A stretch of DNA of 64,000 bases from the NCBI RefSeq assembly GCF_020295405.1, contig NZ_JADEYP010000011.1, positions 61,408-125,407 of the forward strand. Direction: 5' to 3'. Below the pieces are notes generated by a model. That model made no database searches, had not been told where the DNA came from, and saw nothing but the letters and a program-made list of their open reading frames with translations. Both the position numbers and the translations under genes were made by a program. This stretch comes from Sphingobacterium bovistauri. Its GTDB lineage: Bacteria; Bacteroidota; Bacteroidia; Sphingobacteriales; Sphingobacteriaceae. This document shows, piece after piece, positions 52,934-61,877 of the stretch (positions are counted from its first letter, which is position 1; each line of letters starts with the position of its first letter).

Positions 52934-55363
52934 CTAATTCCTTAATGGCTTTCCTTTTGTAAGCATATGCTGTATACGCTCTAATGTTTTGCGTTCTGCA
53001 CATAATTCCAAAAAAGCTTTGCGTTCTAGATCAAGTAAGTATTGCTCAGAAACTTCTGTTGGCGCAGATAAATCACCGCCACACATCACCCAACCAAGTT
53101 TTTCAGAGATTTTCTTATCATGATCTGAAATGTATTTACCAGCACGCATAGAATCCGCACCTACATATACAATACCCAATCCTTGATTACCCAAGACTTT
53201 GATATCTGTGCGTTGAATTGGTTGTACATATCCTTCATTGGCCAACTCGATAGCCTTTGCTTTGGCATCAGCCAATAGACGAGCACGATTCATAGTAATC
53301 GCATATTTTCCTTTTTGCAAATACCCCAACTCAAATGCCTCGACAGCTGAAGTAGAAACTTTAGCTTGACCTATGGTCAAGAATCTATCTTTCAGTGTAT
53401 TTTGAACAATTTGATCTTCTTTGTATTCATCCGATGCCCGTAATGCAAATTCTTTGGATCCACCGCCACCAGGAATCACACCGACTCCAAATTCTACTAA
53501 CCCCATATATGTTTCTGCATGTAATTGAACAAAATCTGCATGCATAGAAAACTCACAACCACCGCCTAAGGTCAATTGGAAAGGAGCTGCAACGACTGGA
53601 ATCGAAGAATAACGCAGGCGCATAGCCGTATTTTGAAACATACGCACCGCCATGTTCAATTCGTCATAATCTTGTTCTACAGCCATCATAAAGATCATTC
53701 CGATATTCGCTCCTGCGGAGAAGTTTTTTCCGTCATTAGAGATAACCAATCCACGGTAATCTTTTTCAGCAATATCAATGGCTTTGTTGACACCTTGAAT
53801 GACATCTCCACCTATAGTATTCATCTTAGTATGGAATTCACAATTGATGATTCCATCACCCAAATCTATAATCGAAACACCAGAGTTTTTCCAAATAGTT
53901 TTCGAATCACGAATATGATCCAACACAATTAAGTCTTCCGTTCCTGGAATTGGTTTATAGGCTTTGCTTGCTATAGCATAATAATAGCGAACACCATTTT
54001 CAACTTTATAAAATGATTCAGCTCCTGACGACAACATATCATGTACCCATTGCGCTACCTCGCCTGTTTGTCCTGGAAGACGTTTTTCTTCTGCCTGAAT
54101 CTTGGCTACCGTTTCACGAACGCCTAAAGCGTCCCACACTTCGAATGGACCAATTTCCCACCCAAAACCTGCACGCATCGCATCATCAATGCGGAAAAAA
54201 TCATCTGTAATCTCTGGAACGCGTTTAGAAACATATTCGAACAAAGGATAATGCATTGCACGGAAAAGTGCTGCTGCTTTATCTGTTCCTTGTTCATATA
54301 CCTTCATCCGTTTACGAATATCTTCAACCAATTTAGTCGCCTCTAAAGTGGAAGATTTCACTTTTTGCTGTGAACCATATTCTAAAGTTCTGAGGTTCAA
54401 AGACAAGATTTCAGAACTGCCATCCGCAGCTTTCACCTTCTCATAGAAACCTTTTTTTGTTTTCTCGCCCAACCATTTATTTTCCACCATTTTGGTGATA
54501 TAAGCTGGCAATTTAAAGACACCTTTAGCTTCATCATCTGGTGCATTTTGATCCAAGCCATTAGCTACATTGACTAAAGTATCCAAACCTACAACGTCCG
54601 CAGTACGGAAAGTAGCAGATTTAGGATGTCCCATTGCTGGACCAGTATATTTATCGACTTCTTCTACCGTCAAATCCATTTGATCGACCAAATGTGTCAA
54701 AGCCAACATCGAATACACACCGATTCTATTGCCAATAAAAGCTGGCGTATCCTTACATAGCACGACTGTTTTACCCAATATCTTGTCTCCAAAATGCATT
54801 AAGAAATCAATAACTTCCTGCTTGGTATCAGTTGTGGGAATGATTTCCAACAATTGCAAATAACGTGGGGGATTGAAGAAATGTGTACCACAAAAATGAG
54901 CCTTGAAATCATCAGATCTTGCTTCATTCATCATATGAATAGGAATACCTGAAGTGTTTGAGGTGATCAATGTGCCTTGCTTGCGATATTTTTCAACTTG
55001 ATCAAACACTGATTTCTTAATCTCCAATCGTTCCACTACCACTTCAATAATCCAGTCTACCTGCCCAATCTTAGACATATCGTCATCAAAATTTCCCGTT
55101 TGAATACGCTTAGCGAAAGTTTTACTAAACAGTGGAGCTGGATTAGATTTAACAGCGGTCTCTAAGGAGGTATTAACGATACGATTACGTACCGCCGCAC
55201 TCTCTAGTGTGAGCCCCTTTGCTTGTTCGGCTGGTAGTAATTCTCTAGGAGCAATATCCAATAGTAAAACCTTCAAACCGATATTAGCAAAGTGGCATGC
55301 AATTCGTGAGCCCATGACCCCCGAACCCAAGACAGCTACTTTCTTAATACTTCTCTTTATCAT
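52934..55363 (-). CDS. fadN: FadN-like fused 3-hydroxyacyl-CoA dehydrogenase/enoyl-CoA hydratase
   Basis: A multifunctional beta-oxidation enzyme of 809 aa. The NAD-binding 3-hydroxyacyl-CoA dehydrogenase domain comes first (LGSGVMGSRIACHFANIGLKV, with catalytic-loop HFCGTHFFNPPRYLQLLEI), followed by its C-terminal dimerisation domain. A crotonase domain lies in the last third (NDGKNFSAGANIG, LTLGGGCEFSMHADFV, VEFGVGVIPGGGGSKE). This domain order (HAD then hydratase) is the Bacillus FadN type and the reverse of E. coli FadB. It follows the MarR regulator gene by 15 bp. Confidence 0.94.
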   Translation of the reverse strand: MIKRSIKKVAVLGSGVMGSRIACHFANIGLKVLLLDIAPRELLPAEQAKGLTLESAAVRNRIVNTSLETAVKSNPAPLFSKTFAKRIQTGNFDDDMSKIGQVDWIIEVVVERLEIKKSVFDQVEKYRKQGTLITSNTSGIPIHMMNEARSDDFKAHFCGTHFFNPPRYLQLLEIIPTTDTKQEVIDFLMHFGDKILGKTVVLCKDTPAFIGNRIGVYSMLALTHLVDQMDLTVEEVDKYTGPAMGHPKSATFRTADVVGLDTLVNVANGLDQNAPDDEAKGVFKLPAYITKMVENKWLGEKTKKGFYEKVKAADGSSEILSLNLRTLEYGSQQKVKSSTLEATKLVEDIRKRMKVYEQGTDKAAALFRAMHYPLFEYVSKRVPEITDDFFRIDDAMRAGFGWEIGPFEVWDALGVRETVAKIQAEEKRLPGQTGEVAQWVHDMLSSGAESFYKVENGVRYYYAIASKAYKPIPGTEDLIVLDHIRDSKTIWKNSGVSIIDLGDGIINCEFHTKMNTIGGDVIQGVNKAIDIAEKDYRGLVISNDGKNFSAGANIGMIFMMAVEQDYDELNMAVRMFQNTAMRLRYSSIPVVAAPFQLTLGGGCEFSMHADFVQLHAETYMGLVEFGVGVIPGGGGSKEFALRASDEYKEDQIVQNTLKDRFLTIGQAKVSTSAVEAFELGYLQKGKYAITMNRARLLADAKAKAIELANEGYVQPIQRTDIKVLGNQGLGIVYVGADSMRAGKYISDHDKKISEKLGWVMCGGDLSAPTEVSEQYLLDLERKAFLELCAERKTLERIQHMLTKGKPLRN

Positions 55364-55378
55364 AAGTTTATATAGTTA

Positions 55379-55828
55379 TCATTTCTCTTCTAACACAGTT
55401 TGTGGCTCATATTTATTTGCGATATCACTAATTTTATTGAGCATATTTGCCAATTGCTGTCTTTCCCTATCTGTAAACTGAGCATCCAAATATTCATTGA
55501 ATCCTTTGACCACATCTTTGGCTATTTTTCTTTTTTCTACACCTAGAGGTGTCAAAAAAACTTTTACGGAACGTTTATCCACTACACAGGCCTCCCTATA
55601 AATAAAGCCCAAGCTTTCTAGATTTATCAATACCCTAGATAACGACGTCGTTTTCACTCCTGTGGAGTTTGCTATCTGCGAAACAGGCGTTCCATCTTTG
55701 TGGATATTTATAAGAATGTATCCAGCTGCCTGAGTAAATCCAAATTGTGTAGCAATATTATTATACTTATTTGCCACATTTTGCCATGCAGCTTTCAAAA
55801 AATAGTCAATCGTGTTATTCTGGCTCAT
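55379..55828 (-). CDS. MarR family transcriptional regulator of the fad operon
   Basis: A 149-aa winged-helix dimer-type regulator with the DNA-recognition region VSQIANSTGVKTTSLSRVLINLESLGFIYREACVVDKRSVKVFLTPLG. It is the first gene of an apparent MarR-fadN-fadA-fadE operon. A 22-bp inverted repeat overlaps the predicted start site 30 bp upstream of its ATG. I infer an autoregulated repressor that is relieved by fatty acids or acyl-CoA, as for other fad-linked MarR/TetR repressors. Confidence 0.92.
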   Translation of the reverse strand: MSQNNTIDYFLKAAWQNVANKYNNIATQFGFTQAAGYILINIHKDGTPVSQIANSTGVKTTSLSRVLINLESLGFIYREACVVDKRSVKVFLTPLGVEKRKIAKDVVKGFNEYLDAQFTDRERQQLANMLNKISDIANKYEPQTVLEEK

Positions 55829-55857
55829 AGTCGATTTGGTAAATTGCCTAACTCAAG

Positions 55858-55879
55858 TTTATTATGCAAGCATAACAAA
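55858..55879. promoter_or_regulatory. Candidate MarR operator
   Basis: TTTATTATGC-AA-GCATAACAAA is a 10-2-10 inverted repeat with one mismatch. It begins within the -7 box of the MarR-fadN promoter and covers the expected transcription start, so a bound dimer would block initiation. Confidence 0.6.
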
Positions 55880-55907
55880 TCTATAGATTAGAATTCAATT
55901 ATTCAAG
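55876..55907 (-). promoter_or_regulatory. Promoter of the MarR-fadNAE operon
   Basis: On the minus strand CTTG (55907-55904), a 20-bp spacer, and TAGATTTG (55883-55876) match the Bacteroidota TTTG / TAnnTTTG architecture with correct spacing. Confidence 0.65.
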
Positions 55908-56087
55908 GATTAAATTGTTTTTTAAATAAAAAAGTGTCTGAATTCAACTAAACACCTATATTGGTTAATATAAATAATCGCCGTACAATCAAATGTGGAA
56001 AACTTTTAATTGCTGATTATCTAATAATTAGAGCGAATATACAATAGGTTATAAACATAATCAATAATCATTCTATTAATAATGCAT

Positions 56088-56095
56088 TAACTTTG
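56088..56095 (+). promoter_or_regulatory. -7 promoter box of the oxygenase-like gene
   Basis: TAACTTTG, 21 bp before the ATG at 56117. The following AAAACATAAAAACAAAACT leader is A-rich with no Shine-Dalgarno. The -33 element is not evident. Confidence 0.5.
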
Positions 56096-56116
56096 TAAAA
56101 ACATAAAAACAAAACT

Positions 56117-57079
56117 ATGGCATTAGTAAACATTCCTCGTCTAGACCTTCATGATTTTACGCAAGGTACAGCCGAACAACGTGGACAATTTGTTCAAGAT
56201 ATTGGTAAAGCTTTCAATGAGACTGGCTTCGTAACTATTGCAAACCATGGACTTAGTCCAGAATTGATCGAAGAGCTTTATACTGTCGTAAAAGCTTTTT
56301 TTGATCTTCCTCAAGAAGTTAAAGATCAATACGAATTTCCTGAATTAGCAGGTCAACGTGGTTATACGACAAAAGGAAGAGAAAAAGCAAAAGATGCTAA
56401 AGTTCCTGATTTGAAAGAATTCTGGCAGAGAGGTCAAACAATTGTAGGTGAAGAGTATTCAAAAGTTGATTTCCCAGACAATCCTGAGGTAGCGGAACTA
56501 ACTAGGTTCAATGAAATAACGGCGGAAATTTATAAAAAATTAGAAACTGCAGGTCGTAATTTATTAAAAGCTATCGCTTCGTATTTAGAATTAGAGGATA
56601 ATTATTTTGAGAAATATGTGATCAACGGTAACTCTATCTTAAGAGCAATTCACTATTTCCCTATTGAAAACCCAGATTCTATTGCTCCTGATGCAGTAAG
56701 AGCTGGTGCACATGAAGACATTAACTTAATCACCTTATTAATTGGTGCAAGTGCAGATGGTCTAGAAGTATTGACTAAAGATGGTGAATGGTTTCCGATC
56801 AAAGCACATGGTGAAGATGTAGTTGTAAACGTAGGAGATATGTTGCAACGTTTGACAAACAACAAATTGAAATCTACAACACATAGAGTCGTTAACCCTC
56901 CTCGTGAATTGATGACTACTTCAAGATACTCTGTTCCATTCTTCTTGCATCCAAAAGCAAGCATGAGCTTAGCTTCTTTAGAATCGTGTATATCAGAAGA
57001 ACATCCTAAAGTATATGAAGATTATACTGCGGGTCAATATTTAGATGAAAGACTAAGAGAAATCGGTTTAAAAATGTAA
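56117..57079 (+). CDS. Isopenicillin N synthase-like 2-oxoglutarate/Fe(II) oxygenase
   Basis: A 320-aa double-stranded beta-helix enzyme. The DIOX_N region covers IPRLDLHDFTQGTAEQRGQF to GLSPELIEELYTVVKAFFDLP. The iron facial triad is visible as GAHEDINLITLL (His, Asp) and STTHRVVNP (His), with the co-substrate-binding RYSVPFFLHP (Arg-x-Ser). A QRGYTTKGREKAKD loop is characteristic of this bacterial subgroup. The substrate is unknown, and no beta-lactam or secondary-metabolite genes are near. It has its own promoter and terminator. Confidence 0.92.
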   Translation: MALVNIPRLDLHDFTQGTAEQRGQFVQDIGKAFNETGFVTIANHGLSPELIEELYTVVKAFFDLPQEVKDQYEFPELAGQRGYTTKGREKAKDAKVPDLKEFWQRGQTIVGEEYSKVDFPDNPEVAELTRFNEITAEIYKKLETAGRNLLKAIASYLELEDNYFEKYVINGNSILRAIHYFPIENPDSIAPDAVRAGAHEDINLITLLIGASADGLEVLTKDGEWFPIKAHGEDVVVNVGDMLQRLTNNKLKSTTHRVVNPPRELMTTSRYSVPFFLHPKASMSLASLESCISEEHPKVYEDYTAGQYLDERLREIGLKM

Positions 57080-57113
57080 AACAAAAGGCAATCAATTGAT
57101 TGCCTTTTGTTTT
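57077..57113. terminator. Bidirectional intrinsic terminator
   Basis: AAAACAAAAGGCAATCAA followed by its complement TTGATTGCCTTTTGTTTT forms an 18-bp perfect stem with A/T flanks, between convergent genes. The stop of the YjbR gene abuts it. Confidence 0.88.
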
Positions 57114-57469
57114 TATATCGTATCTCTTATATTTTTTGGAAGCGAAAGCTTGACCAAATCAAAACTATGGTCAATTAATTCCTTCAGTTGAGTTGTATTC
57201 AATTCGCGACCAAGAAATACAGTATTCCAATGCTTCTTATTCATATGATAGCCGGGCAAAACTGTATGTTGATACTTTTCACGTAGTTCAATCGCGTACT
57301 CAGGATCGCATTTCACATTGAAGCTCATATTTTCAACTTGATCTAGACCAATAAGTAAAAATACTTTTCCCGCAATCTTGAACACTAGGGTATCAGGACC
57401 AAAAGGCAGTTCCTCAGATACCATATTACCTTTTGCTAAACAATACTCCCTTAACTCTTCTACATACAT
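57113..57469 (-). CDS. MmcQ/YjbR family protein
   Basis: A 118-aa cytoplasmic protein of the YjbR (DUF419) fold. Features are EELREYCLAKGNMVSEELPFG, DTLVFKIAGKVFLLIGLD and the ending HMNKKHWNTVFLGRELNTTQLKELIDHSFDLVKLSLP, matching the conserved KKHWNTV signature. The fold resembles a DNA-binding domain, but no function is established. The gene lies 10 bp downstream of a thioredoxin-fold gene, and the two are probably co-transcribed. Confidence 0.93.
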   Translation of the reverse strand: MYVEELREYCLAKGNMVSEELPFGPDTLVFKIAGKVFLLIGLDQVENMSFNVKCDPEYAIELREKYQHTVLPGYHMNKKHWNTVFLGRELNTTQLKELIDHSFDLVKLSLPKNIRDTI

Positions 57470-57479
57470 ATGAAAGATT

Positions 57480-58031
57480 TTACACTAACAATTTAGCGAT
57501 ATCTTTTTGAATTTCATACCCCTTATCTTCATTGTACCATTTTTGAACCGCTTCTTTTATTTCATTCATGTCATCCCCCTGCGCTTTAAGAGAAACAAAA
57601 AATTCTTGCAGTTTTTCAGGACGTGGGCCCCAAACAGCAACATCTTTGTCCTCAGCATTACGGATAATCAATTTTGGAATAGACTTCCCGCCATTTGTCA
57701 AATACTGATCAATCAAAAACGGAGCCTCATCACGCAACTGAATATCAACCGAAATAAATGGATTATTTTCAACCATATTATATAATTGAGGGACTGAATG
57801 CGCTGCATCTCCGCACCATGGCTCGGTTATTATAATCCAAGTTTGGGGTTCATTTACGGAAGCGATAAGCTCTTTCGTTTCATCAGAAGGTTCAAATTTA
57901 TTCAACCAACGATTTGTTCGAGACCAATTGAGTTTCGCATATTTATAGTAGCTTTCATCCTGATAAACTGGAAACTGTGTTGGATTTAGTATTATCTGCT
58001 CAAAATAACTTAAGTATTCTTTAAAATTCAT
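57480..58031 (-). CDS. Thioredoxin-fold protein with single-cysteine WCGDA motif
   Basis: The ATG at 58052 is possible, but the ATG at 58031 (MNFKEYLSYFEQIILNPTQF) gives the standard N-terminus, so I use it. A helical N-terminal half is followed by a thioredoxin fold with IIITEPWCGDAAHSVPQL and the cis-Pro segment GKSIPKLIIRNAED. The CxxC motif is CGDA with the second cysteine missing, typical for this Bacteroidota/Firmicutes subgroup. A disulfide-reductase activity is therefore doubtful; a peroxidase-like, glutathione-linked or chaperone role is possible. Confidence 0.88.
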   Translation of the reverse strand: MNFKEYLSYFEQIILNPTQFPVYQDESYYKYAKLNWSRTNRWLNKFEPSDETKELIASVNEPQTWIIITEPWCGDAAHSVPQLYNMVENNPFISVDIQLRDEAPFLIDQYLTNGGKSIPKLIIRNAEDKDVAVWGPRPEKLQEFFVSLKAQGDDMNEIKEAVQKWYNEDKGYEIQKDIAKLLV

Positions 58032-58084
58032 ATAACTTTTTTTTGCCCACACAAAACTAGCTCAATCTCAATATATATTTGTCA

Positions 58085-58092
58085 TAAATTTG
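58085..58092 (+). promoter_or_regulatory. Candidate -7 box for the outer-membrane barrel gene
   Basis: TAAATTTG matches TAnnTTTG, 68 bp before the chosen ATG. A second match, TATATTTG, lies at 58074-58081. Which is used cannot be told. Confidence 0.4.
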
Positions 58093-58160
58093 TTGGTTCT
58101 CAATTAAACCTTTTAATGATATGTATATCTAAGGAAGGTATCCTAATTAACCAAAACTAC

Positions 58161-60875
58161 ATGAAAAGCGTTTTTTTTACGATTGTTGGATTATTACTTT
58201 GGAGTGTAAGTATTGCACAGATTAATCTAAATGGTAAGATTTTAGATAAATCTGATAACACACCCCTTACCAATGCAACGGTTGTCTTACTAAATCAAGA
58301 TTCTATCCTCAAATACCATACAAGAGCTAATGAAAATGGGGCTTTCGAATTCAACAAAATAAAACCAGATGATTATTTATTAGTTATCTCATACCCAAAA
58401 TTTGAATTACATTCTGAAAAAATACAACTCAAAGCAAACACCAAAGTGAATGATATTTTATTGAGTTCTCAAGCAAACTTAATAGAAGAAGTTGTAGTCA
58501 CCGGAAAAATTCCTATCCGAATTAAAGGCGACACAATTGAATATGACGCTGGAAGTTTCGAAACGGAGAAAAATGCAAAACTAGAAGATCTTTTAAGAAG
58601 ATTACCTGGTTTGACTGTTTCAGGCGATGGTTCGGTCACAGCACATGGTAAATCGGTATCCAAAGTACTGATTGACGGTGAAGAGTTTTTTGGTTACGAT
58701 CCCAAAATTGCCATTCGTAATGTGCGTGCAGATGCAGTAGATAAAGTCCAAGTCTATGAACGTAAATCTGAAGAAGCTGAATTAACAGGCATTGATGATG
58801 GCCAACGTTTTCAAACGGTCAATGTCGTCCTCAAAGAAGAGGCCCGGGTTGGTATATTTGGCAATGTAGAAGCAAATCTAGGTACAGAAGAATTATACAC
58901 AGCCAATCTTTTTGCAGCCAAATTCAATAGAACTGAACGAATTGGTATTACTGCTAATACAAATAACATGGGAGCTAATTCAGGAGGTAGAGAAGGTAGT
59001 CTGCGTATGAATAGCCAAATTACTGGTGAACCCCAAAATACATCTATAGGTGCCAATTACGACAATCAGTTCTTCAAAAGAAAGCTGAATGTTAATGCGA
59101 ATTACAATTTTAGTGATGCGAGCAATCGTAATGAAAGGCAAAGCAATAGAATAGAAATATTCCCAGATATCACCCAACAAACAAACAGCAAAACGGATAA
59201 CGAAAATAGTAGTCAGGGGCACAATTTTAGATCAGAATTCAAATTACGCATTGACTCAACTTCCAACATGGAATTACAAGTTAATGGAAATCAATCTAAG
59301 ACAAACAGTTTAAGCAGTTCAGAAAACTATTTATTTAGAAATGAAACATTAGCAGTACGTGATTTCGCAAGTTCAAATAGCAGCATTGGTGATAATCTTT
59401 CTAACGAAATAAGGTTGAATTACCGTAAGCGTCTTAACAAAAATGGCCTATCCCTGAACATCCATTTAAATAACAATTTTGAAGAATCTGATCAAGAAAG
59501 TATGGTATATCAAAAGACATATTTTCATAAAATTGACACGATGGTATCTGATCGAACAACCATAGTCGATCAAAATCGATTTACCGACTCTAGGTCTAAT
59601 AGATTCTCTACACAATTGCAGATAAATAACAGAATAAATCAAAAAATGAATTATTCTATTGGCTATAATTTTTCTATGAACGACAGTAAGAATAAGGTAG
59701 ATGCATTCAACAACAATGATTCAGGCAATTCAATCGATGAAGAATATTCTCAAAATTTGATTAACGAATCAAGGAATCAAACTATTATTACGAACTTAAA
59801 TTACAATACGGAGAAATTAAATTTTTCAATTTCTAATAGAACAAATTATAGAAATCAAGCATTAAATGATTCATACAGAGATATTGATTTGAGTCGTGAC
59901 TTTTGGGATAATGATTTGAATTTGAGTAGTAATTATAAAATTTCAAACCGCAAAAATCTGAATGCATCTTATCAAAATAATTTTGACATCCCTTCATTCT
60001 CTCAATTACAGCGCTTGCAACCTCAGACCTCTCCTATTTTTGTACAATTAGGAAATCCTAATTTAAAACGTGCTGTAAACAATAATTTTAGATTGGATTA
60101 TAGTACCCTGAGTTTATTGAAAGGTACAAGTTGGAATTTGAATTCAGCAATCGGTTTCAAAAGCAATCCTATCGTCAATAAACGCACAGTGTCTGATACA
60201 TTGACAACAAGTACATATGTCAATGTAACGGGGAAATCTAGTTGGAATGCCAACCTCAACTCCAACTACAGCAAACCAATATTTGATAGAAAAGTTCAAT
60301 TAAATCTATTTACTGGCGCCAATTACAACAATGGGTTTACATATACAAGATATTCTAAAGATGGATCATATACTGATCAAGCTCAATATGAATTAAACAA
60401 TACACAAAACGCCTCATTACATACTGGATTCAGTTTCAACGAACAAGATTCTAAAGGGTTAGATTACGACTTCAATTGGCGAATTAACGTAAACAATCAA
60501 CGTAACAGCTTACAAGCAGACCTTAATTATACAAACTTGAGTACTGGAGGATCAACGTATTTGCGTTATTTTTTACCAAAACAATTCAATTTCACAACAC
60601 AGATTAATTATAATATTGAAGGCCCAACTAAACTATATAAACAAAGTATACAACAATTCTATACGAATCTCGAATTCAGCAAAAAGTTATTAAAAAATCA
60701 AAGTTTAGTAGCGAGTATTAAAGCTTTTGATATTTTCAAAACATACAATACAACAAACAGAAATGTATCTGAAACAGAGTTTTCAGAATCAACTCAGCTG
60801 ATGCTCACTCGTTATGTATTGTTTGGTTTGAAATGGGATTTTAATAAAAACTTAGGAAAGAAAAATAATGGATAA
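58161..60875 (+). CDS. Outer-membrane beta-barrel protein with carboxypeptidase-regulatory-like and plug domains
   Basis: An upstream ATG at 58116 is in frame, but the signal peptide begins at 58161 (MKSVFFTIVGLLLWSVSIAQ). A carboxypeptidase-regulatory-like domain (INLNGKILDKSDNTPLTNATVVLLN) leads into a TonB-receptor-like plug (IEEVVVTGKIPIRIKGDTIEYDAGSF, LLRRLPGLTVSGDGSVTAHGKSVSKVLIDGEEFFG) and a barrel rich in Asn and Ser. This is the OMP_b-brl / TonB-like family of Bacteroidota, not SusC. It overlaps the GLPGLI gene by 8 bp. Proteins of this kind pair with GLPGLI partners and may take part in export or assembly at the cell surface. Confidence 0.9.
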   Translation: MKSVFFTIVGLLLWSVSIAQINLNGKILDKSDNTPLTNATVVLLNQDSILKYHTRANENGAFEFNKIKPDDYLLVISYPKFELHSEKIQLKANTKVNDILLSSQANLIEEVVVTGKIPIRIKGDTIEYDAGSFETEKNAKLEDLLRRLPGLTVSGDGSVTAHGKSVSKVLIDGEEFFGYDPKIAIRNVRADAVDKVQVYERKSEEAELTGIDDGQRFQTVNVVLKEEARVGIFGNVEANLGTEELYTANLFAAKFNRTERIGITANTNNMGANSGGREGSLRMNSQITGEPQNTSIGANYDNQFFKRKLNVNANYNFSDASNRNERQSNRIEIFPDITQQTNSKTDNENSSQGHNFRSEFKLRIDSTSNMELQVNGNQSKTNSLSSSENYLFRNETLAVRDFASSNSSIGDNLSNEIRLNYRKRLNKNGLSLNIHLNNNFEESDQESMVYQKTYFHKIDTMVSDRTTIVDQNRFTDSRSNRFSTQLQINNRINQKMNYSIGYNFSMNDSKNKVDAFNNNDSGNSIDEEYSQNLINESRNQTIITNLNYNTEKLNFSISNRTNYRNQALNDSYRDIDLSRDFWDNDLNLSSNYKISNRKNLNASYQNNFDIPSFSQLQRLQPQTSPIFVQLGNPNLKRAVNNNFRLDYSTLSLLKGTSWNLNSAIGFKSNPIVNKRTVSDTLTTSTYVNVTGKSSWNANLNSNYSKPIFDRKVQLNLFTGANYNNGFTYTRYSKDGSYTDQAQYELNNTQNASLHTGFSFNEQDSKGLDYDFNWRINVNNQRNSLQADLNYTNLSTGGSTYLRYFLPKQFNFTTQINYNIEGPTKLYKQSIQQFYTNLEFSKKLLKNQSLVASIKAFDIFKTYNTTNRNVSETEFSESTQLMLTRYVLFGLKWDFNKNLGKKNNG

Positions 60876-61731
60876 ACTAATTCTAACATTCATATTATTA
60901 ATAAGCTATGTACAATCTAATGCACAGTACGCTTATTTCGGCACACGTGGTAATATTGCGTTTGACAAAGTAACTTTTAATAAAGCACGTATAAAAAGTA
61001 TGTCACAGCAAATGGACCCCTCCATGATGATGCGATTCGGTGGAGGAGGTGGATTTAACATTGACAATATGCCTGAATCTACTACTCAAAAGTTAATCTT
61101 ACATTTTGACGAAAACGCTACATTACTGAGAGTCGACCCCACTACCGAAGAACAGAAATCAGCTTCGACAGGCTCATCAACTCGTATGGGAATGGGGGGA
61201 GGACGCGGTGGTAATCGAGGGAATCAAAATAGAGGTGGTAATATGCCAAGAGGTCGAGTAGACAATAATTCCAAAATATTTTACCAAGACCTTAAAAAAA
61301 ACACCAGCAGTTTACAATTAGAAATCGATGAGAAATATATTATTACTGACACCCTCAACAATATTACTTGGAGATTTACAGATGAATATCGTGATATAGC
61401 AGGATTTGAATGTAGACGTGTGAATGGCTCTACAGCCGATTCCTTATATTTAGTAGCCTTTTATACAGATCAAATCCCCGTTTCTGCGGGTCCTGCACTA
61501 AGCAGTGGATTACCAGGTATGATTTTAGGATTGGCTATTCCAGAGATGCATATTCAATATTGGGCCACGAAACTAGATTATACAAATGACCCCATTCCTA
61601 GTGATTGGAAAGACAAAAAATCAACTTCAATCACTTTTGATGACTTTGTCAAAAGCTTTGGCAGAATTTTCCAACGAGGACGTGACAGTAATTCGGGCAG
61701 AAGACAGATTCAAGAGCAATTAATTTACTAA
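60868..61731 (+). CDS. GLPGLI family protein
   Basis: An exported protein of 287 aa with signal peptide FILLISYVQSNAQ. The naming motif appears as LSSGLPGMILGLAIP (about residues 208-222). It follows the conserved NITWRFTDEYRDIAGFECRRVNG and VAFYTDQIPVSAGP segments. A glycine/arginine/asparagine-rich insertion (GGGRGGNRGNQNRGG) around residue 110 is of low complexity. The family is nearly restricted to Bacteroidota and is usually coupled to an outer-membrane barrel; here the ATG overlaps the barrel gene's stop region. Function unknown. Confidence 0.93.
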   Translation: MDKLILTFILLISYVQSNAQYAYFGTRGNIAFDKVTFNKARIKSMSQQMDPSMMMRFGGGGGFNIDNMPESTTQKLILHFDENATLLRVDPTTEEQKSASTGSSTRMGMGGGRGGNRGNQNRGGNMPRGRVDNNSKIFYQDLKKNTSSLQLEIDEKYIITDTLNNITWRFTDEYRDIAGFECRRVNGSTADSLYLVAFYTDQIPVSAGPALSSGLPGMILGLAIPEMHIQYWATKLDYTNDPIPSDWKDKKSTSITFDDFVKSFGRIFQRGRDSNSGRRQIQEQLIY

Positions 61732-61743
61732 TCGAAGACAATT

Positions 61744-61761
61744 TGTCACATCAATGTGGCA
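61744..61761. repeat. Imperfect inverted repeat after the GLPGLI gene
   Basis: TGTCACAT-CA-ATGTGGCA, 8 bp arms with one G-T mismatch. It has no T tract, so it is a weak terminator candidate or an operator upstream of dnaK. It does not match CIRCE. Confidence 0.35.
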
Positions 61762-61813
61762 GAAGTAGGACATTTTGGAACATTATTTTACAATTTTCCT
61801 GCAAAATAGTTGT

Positions 61814-61829
61814 TGGCACAAGGGTTGAT
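61814..61829 (+). promoter_or_regulatory. Sigma-54-like promoter of dnaK
   Basis: TGGCAC-AAGGG-TTGAT closely matches the sigma-54 consensus TGGCAC-N5-TTGCW, with the -24 GG and -12 TG correctly spaced. The start site would be near 61840, giving a leader of about 38 nt. No TAnnTTTG box is as well placed. The match is by eye; rpoN itself is not in the window. Confidence 0.55.
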
Positions 61830-61877
61830 ATATACTTATCAAAGTTTTAAAAATTAGTAAAAAACAATATTCATAAT

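Noticed and set aside
61732..61877. CIRCE/HrcA operator before dnaK
   Set aside because: No TTAGCACTC-N9-GAGTGCTAA repeat is present; the only inverted repeat (61744-61761) is unrelated in sequence.
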